DNA from: Nelumbo lutea
Lineage: Eukaryota > Streptophyta > Magnoliopsida > Proteales > Nelumbonaceae
Assembly (NCBI GenBank): GCA_022828595.1
Contig: JAKGHH010000004.1
Location: 21,832,372 to 21,896,371, forward strand
Direction of reading: 5' to 3'
DNA length: 64,000 nucleotides
In this document: piece by piece, positions 44,496 to 57,000 of the stretch
Numbering within the stretch: position 1 is the stretch's first letter
Layout: each line of letters opens with the position of its first letter
Program-made: the position numbers and the translations under genes
The notes under the pieces: generated by a model
The model's input: only the letters and a program-made list of their open reading frames with translations
What the model was told of the DNA's origin: nothing
Database searches by the model: none

Positions 44496-44654
44496 GAGTT
44501 CGGATCTGTTGACCACAAAACGCTGGCCACAATCTGTGCACACGACTCTATATACAGTCGCACATCGGGAACATCTTTCCATAAATGACAATGCAAAGTA
44601 CAAGAGGTGTCCCGGTCTTGTGCACAGTGTTTTGTGGTCAGCAGATCCGGACTC
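44496..44654. repeat. Hairpin-forming inverted repeat
   Basis: 159 bp. The first 34 bases (gagttcggatctgttgacc...) and the reverse complement of the last 34 (gagtccggatctgctgacc...) differ at about five places. The loop holds a smaller hairpin around cgactctatatacagtcg. No target duplication, so the class (MITE or local duplication) is open. Confidence 0.6.
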
Positions 44655-45046
44655 GTTTATCAAACACCTGCTTTTGTAAATTTGCTGAAAGATTTGTGAC
44701 TTCAAGTATCGAGATAGAAATGTGTCCTGTTACTGTTTGTTTTGACCAGTGTCAGAAGCATAGTTATACCAGAAGATCCAAACTCAAATTTCAAAGTGAG
44801 ATCAGATGAAAAGGAAGAGAGTGATACACTACCATTGAATCAATGCACATTATAAAGCTACAAAAAAAAAGATAAATAATATTCTATATAATCATACTCA
44901 AGAAAATGATCCAACACCCCGTAGGCCAACCGAGACTTCTCATATGCAAATCAAGATTGGTTAACTTACACACTACTACCCCAACCCACAAAGCTGTAAG
45001 CCCATGCTTCAACTGTACTTTAACTGTATATGATCTTGTGTCTAAC
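44655..45046. other. Downstream of the kinase gene
   Basis: Probably contains the kinase 3' UTR and end site (- strand). Nothing else seen. Confidence 0.5.
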
Positions 45047-48000
45047 TCAGCATGAGAACTTTAAGATCAACTTGTCAACATGAATAATGATATCATCAAT
45101 GCAAGGACGAACTGCAGCCTGGGGTTGGAGCATCCATGTCACAAACTGATGGAGAGGTTCAGGGTATGGGGGATTGGGTCCAGTTGGCCATTTGACCTGT
45201 GCATTTAGAATTGCCAACTGAAGGCTTCCCCCAGCTTCCCCAAGCGCATACTCGAAGGGTGACATTCCATACCTGTAAAAAGAAAAGAAAATTGGAAATA
45301 AGTAGAACCAAATATTTTCTGAAATTGATAATGTTTTAATTGTTGCCATTTTAAGCAGCAAGGACCAAGGACAATCCATATTTTGAAGTTAAAGGTGAAA
45401 AGTTAATGTTTGGTATCTTGTACCTCCTATCATTTATTTAAATGCACTATCTTTTATCCATTTATGTCGATGTACTATCAATAAAGATATGGATAATGAA
45501 ACCAATATGTCCTTACAGATCATCATTCAGGTTATAAATTGCAACAAATATGAATAAATTTTCAGCCATTGGATTTAACTTGGTTTGTCAAATTTATATG
45601 GGTTTCTGGAAGTACAGGCAACACACAAGAGCCTTAACAGTAAATTTCAAATAAATGTGGCAGCAATTCATGCACAAAATGTTTTTGACCAAATCAGCTT
45701 TGCCAATTTACACATCAAGAACCATAACCTTTCATCTTTACCCAGGCATGATAAACATACAGGAGTCAGAACCCATAACACAATGGGTTCCACCGAGGAG
45801 ATCTCCAGAGCAAAAAATCAGGCTGGAAATTTTCAACCATCTCTTCCTTTTTCCCTGTTCATTTTTACAAGGATCATGATTGCGTTATATGTACAAGGGA
45901 TACCTCACTCAAAAAGTAAAATGTTTCTTTTTTTTTTCAGTTGATAAATATAAATCTAATTGTATTGCCATGGAGGGTGAGAATCCCTCAAAATCTGTAC
46001 CGAAATTTATACCTTTGACACATGTAAAACCACAGAAAGCCTATAATATCAAAAGATGAATTGAAAAATGATATACAACAATAACTGTAACCATCCTCTA
46101 TTTCAACTATCTACTAAAATTCACTGTTCATTCTTACTTACCAGTTTCCACTGTCCAACAGAGTGCAATTTGTAAGATGGCTGCTACATGCTCCTAATTT
46201 GAGCTTATAGGTGGTATGACCAAGTATAATACAAATCAAAGATTTATTGCGAATTTGCCACCATGTAACAATCCAAATAACACTAAAGAACAGTTTTTCC
46301 ATGTTCATGCTTTCATGAGCCTCTAATTTCTTCAGTAATTAAATTAGTATCCCAAAAAGTAGTACAGATATATGCACGTTTCAAAGTTTAAATTAACCTA
46401 TCCACCCTTATGCAGACTGAATAGATAAATGTCTAAACCTCAATCACAAAAGTGTGAAATAATAGAAATTTCTTGTTGGAAGTTAAAACAGACAAGGCAC
46501 ACAGTTAAGAAAAACATAACTAGATAAGTCAAAGCATTTGTCCTCACATTATTGCATATAAAGTGCATCCCAAAGACCAGATATCTGTTCTCTCATCAAT
46601 GTCAGAATGGCTTGGACAGTCCCACAACTCAGGAGCCCTGAAAGGGGCTGAACAGTGCTCTGCTGCCCATTCCTATACGGCAGGCCATATAAAATAGACT
46701 GTTAGCACGTGGAGTGTGTCATGGATTCATATATGCAAACCTTGTCTAGTTCTACTGGTCAAAACTGACTACAAAAAGCAAAAAATGCAGTAGAGAATCA
46801 ACAGTGATGTGACAATTTTCAAAAATAAAAGAAAAGACTAGATGCAATACCTAAAGTGTGTATATATGCATAGGTATAGAAGTTCATGGTACAACTGTAC
46901 AACTAAAGTTCAGACAACAAAATCTGTTTTACTTAACATTTTAAGATGAAAAAATTTTTTGCATGCAAGATTAAAAGAGGATAAACACCCCAAAATGTGC
47001 ATGCTATTTCAGGTCAGGTAATCATGGAGTAACTCCATACTCCAGACTATCTACAGTTTTGGATATTGCGGTCTTTTTCTTTTAATTATAAAAGTAATAT
47101 CTAGTAGTAGTAGGGTATGAGCAAACGTGTAAAGCTCTTTTTCCCCTCCTGTAACCAAGCATTTTCTCCCATTTTCTTTCCATGTTTTGGTATCTATCTC
47201 TTTTTTGTCTACATCATGGTGTCACAAAACAAAGAAACTATTGACCCAGGTTAACAGAAATCAAGACTAGACTGAGATAGAAGCTCAAGGCTTGTGTAGT
47301 CCAGCAGACAAAAGGATGCCCAGGGAGCTGATGTTGCAGTATATTAAACCAGATTCCCAGAATGGGTAAAAAATGATGTTGTTTGAAAGGGCATGATTTT
47401 ACAAAGCCTCACTTAGCATACAAATTAGTGTATCCAGGATAATGGAGAAAGGATAAGTTTAGGTCCATTACAAGATTCTAGGAAAGAAAAGTTGAATGAA
47501 TGAGTGCAAGGTTTGAGAATTTTCCCACCACTCTTCTCAAAGCTCTCCAATGATTTTAAGCAACTCATTTAGTATGTCCTGTTGGGTTTGCGAGATGGCA
47601 TTATACTTTACAGGCCTAAAAACTTGTGATCATATTCAAATACTGGATTGGGATTGGACATTCCATTCCCACCCCATTGTTTGGTAATGATTACAAAGTG
47701 GCTCACATGTTGACTGAAAAATTCCTTACCCAATGGTTTATATGCTATCATCTAAGGGATTTATATTCATTTTTATTATAAATAGTCAAAAAGAATTGCA
47801 TCCAACCGATTTAGCTTTCTTGCTTTATATTGTTACTATAATAATAAAAATGAGTAGGATGAGAAAAAAAGGCATAACAGTAGAGACCTATAATGGTCTA
47901 ATGGTCATGTATTTTAAGATAACATGCCATTACAAAATTATGATGATTTTGTTCCTAGGTAAAAAGTATAGGAGATAACAGTGTGTAAAACAAGATGAAA

Positions 48001-51000
48001 AATATATTTTGGTAATAAAAGAAAATTCCTTGATTTTCTGTTGCTCCTGCCAAAAGAAAAACCAAACAAAAGAAAAGGTAAAAACCTCATATTTCTATTG
48101 AGTCTATTGAATTTTCCCTTTTTCTAACCTTAAAAAGTCATGCTTTGTTGGTTGCTTAAAAAAATCTAATCTTCAATCTATAAAATATAAATGGGCAAAA
48201 GAAAATCCTTGAGGAGGTTATAGTTGTGGTTCTAAAGACAAAAAGATTTCATAATCTTCTTAAATGAAATATACATATTTTTTCCCATTGCACATCTTTT
48301 AAGTTTTGTGGTCAATTGTAACACTTCATATCCGAGACCATTTTACGCATAGTGTAATAACCATGATTTGCATGCTTAGTAGAACAATGTATTCACGTTC
48401 ATAACATTTCTTTACATTGAACTTTCCTTGAAATCACCCTATACAACAAGCACATTGTGATAGTGGAATTAAGCATAATAAATATGAGATTGAAATAAAG
48501 TCGGAAGCAAACACTGATCAAGAAAAAAGCATGGAGGCACAACTATTAGTGAATACTGGCTACATGGTAATGCCAAGAAAAATAATATAATAAGCACCTG
48601 TAGTTGTACTGCCTCTTGACGAGAGCGAATCTGTTTCCTTGCAGGTCGAGCACTGCCGAAATCCATCAATATGGCAAGTGGTGGTTGTCCTTTTCTGTGT
48701 GTGATGAGGACATTACCTGGTTTCACATCATTATGTGCATACGGAGGCTCGTAACTGTGCATATGCTTCAAACCTGCACAAAGCTGTAGTAAAGGCCCTT
48801 AGTGAAAATGTTACTGCTGCTTGGACAACAATGCCATACTCCAGTGACAACATCATTGAACTGACAAATTAATAATAAATAAGTAAAAGGCTAAGTTTAA
48901 AAGAAAGCAATTCTTAATGTACAATTCAAACTTTAAATAGGTGCAAAAAGTTTGTGTTTTGAATAGCATATCCACACCAAGCAGGAAAAAAATCCAAGGT
49001 GATTCCCAAATAAAAAGCTGCATTTTATCTTCAACTGAACTCACTCTAGAAGAACCAAATTCTTCATGGAGATCCTGGGAACAGGTGATTTCAGTAAAGT
49101 AATAACTAGATAGAAGTTCCAATTTCCAATTATGAGGCTAAAGCCTGTGTTGGGTACTGTAATCTCAGAGAATCAAGGCGTGTTCATGGCAGGAAGATTT
49201 ATGGCTGATGGGGTTTTAGTGGCAAACGAATTGATAGATGCAAGATTGAGAGGTGGAAGGTCCGGTTTACTCTGCAAAGTGGACTTTGAGAAGGCCTGTG
49301 ACCATATCAATTGGCATTTTTTGAACTATACTTTGAAAAGAATGAATTTCGGCTCCAAATGGAGGAGCTGGATGAAGGTTTGCACCAACACCCCTTCATT
49401 CTCTGTATTGGTGAATGGCATTTCTTTTGGTCACTTCAAGAGTTCAAGGGGGCTGAGGCAGGGAGATCTTCTTTCTCCCTTTCTTTTCATTTGTGTGACA
49501 GAAGCTGAGCAGGCTGATGAAAAGGGCCACTGCAGGGGGGTTTATAGAAGGCTTTACAGTAGGAGAGGAAAGGATAGAGGTACCCTTGCTGCAGTATGCT
49601 GATGATACTCTCATTTTCTGTGATGCTTCTCTTGATCGGTTGAGCTATGTTATGGCTGTTCTTCGGTGGTGTTGAAGTTTGACCTGCCCTAGAATTCTGT
49701 CTTGTTCGTTGACTGTAAAGTAAAGTAAACAGCAAGTAGGAGAGGAAAGAGAGGAAAGAGAGAAAGGCTGGTTCGAATTAGAGAAAAAAGTTATCCCTAG
49801 ATTCGGCCAGACCAGTTATTATATTATTAAGTTATTGGAAAAGACTTAAGTGCCCTTCTTTAAGTAAGAGGCACTCGAACTAACATAACAGTACACATCA
49901 ACATTCTCAACAAGTACAAAGACCGAAATACTCCTTCACTAACACCACTAACACTCCCCCTCAAGCTGGTGAATATATATCATATAATCCCAGCTTGTTA
50001 CATATGTAGTCCACCCTCCCCTGACTCAAACCTTTTGTAAACAAGTTTGCCCATTGGTTTCCCGTACTAACATATGCAGTTTCTATCACCCCATTCAGCA
50101 CCTTCTCTCTCACAAAATGACAGTCAACTTCGATGTGCTTGGTTCTTTCATGAAACACCGGATTGGAAGAGATATGAACCGTTGCCTGATTGTCACAATA
50201 GAGCTTCATTGGAGTACTGATGTCATATTCTATCTCCTGTAGAAGGTCCCTTAGCCACACTAATTCACAAGCAGTATGTGCCATGGCCCTATATTCTGCT
50301 TCTGCACTGCTTCTTGCCACAACTGTTTGCTTCTTACTTTTCCACGTTACCAGGTTACCCCCCAGAAAGGTGCAATAGCCTGCGGTGGATCGTCTATCAG
50401 ACATAGAACCTGCCCAATCAGCATTGGTGTATCCTTCTACTACCAGTTTTCCACCACTCCTGTACAACAAACCACGACCAGGAGCTCCTTTCAGATACCT
50501 CACAATCCTTAGCACTGCATTCCAATGTGGGACCAAAGGTTTCTGCATGAACTGACTCACCACACTAACTGCAAATGAAATATCTGGCCAAGTAATGGTT
50601 AGATAGTTTAGTTTGCCTACAAGTCGTCGGTATCTGCCAGGGTCTTCAAATACTTCACCTATATCACTGCTCAGCCTCGTATTTGTTTCCATAGGTGTCT
50701 CCGCCGGTTTAGTACCCAACAACCCTGTTTCTTCCAGTAAACCAAGCACATATTTCCTCTGACACAAATTAATGCCATGCTTAGATCTTGCTACCTCTAT
50801 GCCCAAAAAGTATTTCAACTTGCCAAGGTTCTTTGTCTGAAAGTGTTCCTGTAGGAATGCCTTCAATTTGTCAATGCCCATTTTATCATTCCCAGTCACA
50901 ACGATATCATCCACATACACCACCAATATTATTTTGCCTGTTGAAGAGTCAAAACTGAAGACAGAGTGATCAACTTGGCACTGTTTCATACCAAACTTCT

Positions 51001-54000
51001 TGACCACCTCACTGAACCTACCAAACCATGCTCGAGGGGACTGTTTAAGTCCATAAATAGCCTTCTTAAGTCTGCATACCTTACCATCCTCCCCCTGAGC
51101 AACAAACCCTGGTGGTTGCTCCATGTAGACCTCCTCGAGCAAATCACCATGCAAAAAGGCATTTTTGATATCTAGTTGATGGAGAGGCCAATCATACATA
51201 GCTGCAAGGGAGATGACGACACGAACTGACCCTATCTTAGCAATCAGGGAGAATGTCTTTGTGTAGTCAATGCCATAGGTTTGGGAGTACCCTTTGGCAA
51301 CCAGCCGCGCCTTCAAGTGCTCAACACGACCATCTGGCAAGTACTTAACACTATACACCCACTTACAACCGACAGCCTGCTTCCCAGGAGGAAGAGCGCT
51401 GAGATCCCAAGTGTGATTATGATGCAGAGCAGAGAGCTCTTCTTCCATAGCACGACACCACTCTGGAGAGGTAAGGGCTTCCTGGACATCCTTAGGAACA
51501 ACCACGGAGGATAATAAAGAGATGAACTGGCGATGGGAGGCGGAGAGGTGGGTAAGTGAAACAAAATTGGAAATAGGGTGAAGGGTGCAAGTACGTTTAC
51601 CTTTCCGGAAGGCAATAGGAAGATCTAGGTCGGAGGCTGGTGTCGGAGCTGGAGCTAGATCTGTTGACGGTGATAAAGCTGGAGGAGCTGCAACCGGTAC
51701 ACACGGGCGATATGTATACACGTGACGGATGGGTGGACAGTCAACCGACGGTGGCACCGGAGGCAAGGACATAGGCATGACTGGAACCAGAGGAGGTGGA
51801 TCAGCCACAGGAAGAGGAAGAGGAGGTGGTGATGAGGAGGAAGCAGCAACACCGGACCCCACGAAGAACGTAGACTCGAAGAATGTAACATCAGCACATA
51901 CCAAGGAACGACGAGAACTGGGATGATAACACTTGTACCCTTTCTGAGTTCGGGAATAGCCAAGGAAGATACACTTCAGGGAACGTGCATCTAACTTGTC
52001 AGTCCCGGGACCCAGATTATGAACGAAGCAGACACACCCAAATACCCAAGGAGAAAGCGGAAACGGAGACATGTTGGGGAATAAGACACTAAAAGGAGAA
52101 CGACCATCAAGGATAGACGTGGGCATCCGATTAATTAAGAAGCAAGAGATGAGCATTGCATCGCTCCAAAAGGTTTTGGGAACATTCATGTGGTGCATGA
52201 AGGAGCGTGCCGTTTCTACGAGATGGTGGTTCTTTCTCTCAGCCACCCCATTTTGTTGCAGAGTGTAGGTACATGAAGTTTGGTGTATAATGCCATGTTG
52301 GTCCAAGTATTCTTGAAAAGATGAAGACAAGTATTCACGACCATTATCAGAATGGAAATTTTTTATGTGAACGCCAAATTGATTGCGGATCTCAGCATAA
52401 AATTTCTGGAAGATGGCAAATAATTCACTTCTTTCTTTCATTAAATAGAGCCACGTCATTCTTGAACAGTCATCAACAAAAATAACAAAATATCGGTATC
52501 CATTATATGACATCATTTTATAAGGACCCCAAGCATCTGAATGAATTAAAGAAAAAAGACTCGACACACGGTTATCGACCCTAGAACGAAAGGGAACACG
52601 ATGGTGTTTCCCAAATTGACACGACTCACAATCTAAAACAGAAAGTTGACTCAATGAAGGGACTAAGGACTGCAACACTTTCAGCAAAGGATGACCAAAT
52701 CTACAATGCCACTGGAGAGGAGAAATTGATGACTGAAGGGTCGTCGACGTTCGTCCACCACCATCAAGATAATACAGTCCACCGACTTCATGCCCTCCAC
52801 CAATCTTCATCCTCGTCTTGAGATCCTGAAAAACACACATAGAATGGTAAAATGTGATGGAGCACTTAAGGGACTTGGTCAGCTTACTAACAGACATAAG
52901 ATTAAATGGAAGCTTAGGTACATATAAAACAGAGGATAGGGATACAGGGTCTAGGTCAACATTACCAACACCACAGATAGATGATGTGGAGCCATTAGCA
53001 AGGGTAACAGATTGTGATGTTGAGCAATGAGTGAGAGATGAAAACACACCTGGAGTTCCCGTCATGTGATCGAAGGCTCCAGAGTCAATAATCCAGGGGT
53101 TGGGTGTGGATGCCAAACAAGCCATACCTAAGTGTGCAAAGGAAGTTGTGTTCTGCTGCGACTTGGATTGAACAAACCTCTCATACTCATCCCGAGGAAC
53201 ACTCACCATCTCCTTGTCTGGATCATCTGAGGGAGTAGAAGGCATCGGGTCAGCTGACCGGTTCTCCTGTCTAGAGCTGAAACTGGTGTCACTAGTCATG
53301 GCATGGTTGGTCCACATCGAGGGAGGACCATGTAAGTCATAGCAGTAGTTAATGGTATGTTCATCCAATCCACAATGAGTACACTTCCGTGGACCCAAAC
53401 CACGTCCTCTACCACGAACTCCCCCTGAATCTCTACCCCCAGTACGACCACCACCACGGATATGTGTAGATCCACCACTACCACTCCTGCCAGGCTGGGC
53501 TCCTCGAGCCCCACTTCTGCCACCTCGATCTCTCGACACTACAAATGCTGATTTATCGGAGACATTAGAATCCATAGATCCAATGGAAGCCCTCCAAAGA
53601 CGAGCAGACACCTCCTCTAAAGATGGAAGAGCATATCCCCCTAGTATCTGAGCTTGTACTGGTTCATACTCAGACCTCAGCCCCACCAGAAACCGTGTCA
53701 CATCAAGCTGCTCTCACTGTTGCTGTTGAACTTTGACATCAGAAATGAGAGGATGATAGACATTTAACTCATTATGGATATTCCTCACACTGGCATAGTA
53801 CTCCTCAAGGCTCTGATTTCCCTGTTGCAGATTGAAGTATTCCTGATACAGTTGATATACCCTAGTGGTATTATCCTGGCCTGAATACAATTTTTTAGCA
53901 TGATCCCACACCTCTTTGGCTGTGTCAAGAAACATGAAGTTCACACTGATTTTGGGTTCCATACTGTTCCACAACCATGTAATGATCCGTGCATCTTCCT

Positions 54001-57000
54001 GTTCCCAGTCTTCATACTCCTGAGAATTAGCGGGGGGTTTCTCCTCTCTTATATGCTTCACTTTCTTCTTCGCCTTCAGAAAAACCTCTACAGACTTGGC
54101 CCAAGGGACATAATTCTCTCCATTCAGTTTAATGGAGGTCATTTGGACATTCAGGTAGTCAGTAGATATCATGACACTAGGTTTACTATCACTGCTATCT
54201 GCCATTGCCGAACTCCCTTATCACTGAATTCTGAGCACTGAATTATGAGCATTACACACTGCACACTACACACAGACACTTCACCAAAATCTGCACACTG
54301 ATTTCAGCAGTATTAAATGCTGAAAACTGCAACACTTGTAACACCACAAACCCTAATCCACAGCTATAGGAAGTTTCACCATTAAGTAGACACTATTGCC
54401 CTTCAAATCACACAAACCAGAATAAACCCTAGCATACTGCAATCTGAAAACCCATCATGTGAACTGTACCACACTTCATGTATTCCATAACAGAAAATAT
54501 GCATAAAAAATAAACTTTACCACATCGCCTGAAGGGCTGAGACACCACTGCACCACACGTACCAGCCCTAACTAGGGCTTAGAAACCACAACAACCAATC
54601 ACTAACAACACAATCGGAGGCATAGAAACCTCCTAGGGAAGAGGGCGATCACTCCTTTTCAGCCCTTTTCCCAGTCTCCAACTCACAGTTGAGAAACCCA
54701 AGAGAAACCCTAATTCGAATGCGCAGAAGACAGAATTCTAGCAAGTCTGATTTATTGAACCTCGCTCTGATACCATGTTGAAGTTTGACCTGCCCTAGAA
54801 TTTTGTCTTGTTTGTTGACTGTAAAGTAAAGTAAACAACAAATAGGAGAGGAAAGAAGAAGAGAGAAAAGAGAGGAAAGAGAGAGGCTGGTTCGAATTAG
54901 AGAAAAAAGTTATCCCTAGATTTGGCCAAACCTGTTATTATATTATTAACTTATTGGAAAAGACTTAAGTGCCCTTCTTTAAGTAAGAGGCACTCGAACT
55001 AACATAACAGTACACATCAACATTCTCAACAAGTACAAAGACCGAAATACCCCTTCACTAACACCACTAACAGGTGGCTTGAGGTTGTGTAGGGTCTTCA
55101 CATAAATTTGCACAAGAGTGAGTTGGTTGCGGTGGGGGAGGTGCAGAGCCTTCAAAGCTGGGCAGTTTACCCATGAAGTACTTAGGGATGCCACTAGGCA
55201 CAAATTGCAATTCCAAAGCCATGTGGGATACATAGTGGAGAAATTTAACAAGAGGTTGACCTCCTGGAAATCTAAATACCTTTCTTTTGGAGGTAAAGTC
55301 ACTTTATTGAAGAGTGTTCTGTTGTCCAATCCTATCTTCTTGCTTTCTTTATACCCAATTCCAGCTGGAATGACTAATGTAATCGAAAAGAAAATGAGAG
55401 ATTTTTTTATGGGGAGGATGGAAGGGTGAGAAGAAATATAATTTGGTTAATTGGAAAAAGGTGTGCAATCCTAAACTTCAAGGGGGTTTGGGCATTCGAA
55501 GAGTGAAGGATATTAATACAGCTTTGCTAGGAAAGTGGCTTTGGAGGTTCAGTGAGAGTCAAGAAGGTTTGTGGAGAAGGGCGCTAATTGCAAACTATGA
55601 ACAAGGCCACACGGGATGGGAGCCAGGGATGCCCAATCAGACTTATGGGTGCTCTGTGTGGAAAGGCACAAGGAAAGCTTTCGACCCTTTTATGAAGGGT
55701 ATCTGCTTCAAATTTGGTGATGGCCATTGGGTAAAATTCTGGAAAGACTCCTGGTGTGAAGGCAGGCCACTGAAAGAGTCTTTCCCTGCCTTGTATGAGT
55801 TGACAGTGGACAAAGAAACTTGGGTGACAGACCACTTACAGGTGCAGAATGGGAATGTAGTCTGGACTCCTCGTTTCAGAAGAAACCTTAATGACTGGGA
55901 GGTGGAGGCAATGGTGGAAATGCTTCACAATTTATACAGCACTCAGGTGGAGATTGGGAGCACTGATAGAAGGCTGTGGAAGTGGGATAAATCTGGAAGT
56001 TTTACAGCCAAATCCTTCTATAATCACGTGTCCAGATCAGAGGAACAGGCCATTCCAGCAAATATCATTTGGTGCAAAAATGTGCCATCAAAGGTAGCCT
56101 TCTTAGTGTGGACCACCTACCTCAACAGAATCCTAACCAGGGATAACTTAACTAGGAGGAGCATGCCTTTGGAGTCCAATAATTGTGTGTTGTGTGATGG
56201 GCATGTCGAATCAGTTAACCACTTGATGTTACACTGACTTTGCCCACGAGGTCTGGTCAAGGATTTGGAAAATGTTTGAGGTGCAAACCTGCAACCCAGA
56301 ATCAATGGTGAACTTCTTACAGAGCTGGAGTGTAGCCGGTCTAACCAAAAGGGGGAAGGTAGCATGGAATATCACTCCTGCATCAGTTTTTCGGTGTGTC
56401 TGGCAAGAGAGAAACTGAAGAATGTTCAAAAACAAGAGCAGCTCGGTTGATTCAGTTTTCCAGAAAATCTTGGGGAAATTGTTTTCCTGGCTGGCTATGA
56501 ACAAGCTTTGTAGGGAAAGAATTCCTTTTTTGTATATGATAATATTTTTGTAAAGCAGAGGGTGAGGGTTTAAGGTCGTAATGGGCATTAGATGTGCATC
56601 CCCCCCTTTTTGCATAGCAGCATGTTATACTGTTTTTGTTTTCTTAATACATTCATACCTTACTTTCTCTCAAAAAAAATATGAGTATTAATCATGCTCA
56701 GACCAAGACACCAGCCCAACATTGGGTATTAGCCCTGTCATGTTTAGACTTCAGAGTTTAGACCAAGCATCGATGATGGGCAACAAGCATATACTATCCC
56801 ATGATATTGGAGAGGCGGAGAAGAATTAATGTAGAGGGAGCATGGCAATTCTTCAACTAAAATATTATTTTGGCATAGAATAAGAAATAATAAAATCTAA
56901 ATTTGCGAACAGGTTGATATTAGGTCAAACAGAAAAATTGTGATTGTAATGTGGATTGTATAAAGAAATTAAAAAAAAAAATCCCACATTAGGGAATAAG

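Larger units (their letters stand above)
49670..55072 (-). mobile_element. Copia LTR retrotransposon C, nearly intact
   Basis: 5403 bp, in the sense direction of the kinase gene. LTRs are at 49670-49953 and 54776-55072. GGTGG flanks exactly (49665-49669, 55073-55077). By eye the LTRs differ by about nine or ten substitutions and one purine-rich indel. It belongs with Copia B by coding sequence. Confidence 0.96.
49137..56679 (+). mobile_element. LINE in kinase intron 3, split by Copia C
   Basis: About 2.1 kb of LINE in two parts (49137-49669 and 55078-56679), antisense to the kinase gene. The 3' end is TACTTTCTCTC-A8 at 56661-56679. TATGAG occurs directly before the 5' end (49131-49136) and directly after the tail (56680-56685), a short 6 bp target duplication or microhomology. 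The copy is truncated within the reverse transcriptase. It has no RNase H domain after the zinc-binding domain, unlike the LINEs at 16322 and 23632, so it is another subfamily. Confidence 0.85.

Noticed and set aside
44475..44705. 76-codon frame with CxxC motifs (RCSRCATVYRVVCTDCGQRF)
   Set aside because: The Cys pairs come from the inverted repeat at 44496-44654; no zinc-ribbon family match and no gene context.
49132..49602. LINE frame starting with ATG as an intact gene
   Set aside because: The ATG is partly the target-site repeat; the frame starts inside reverse transcriptase and is cut by a frameshift and by Copia C.
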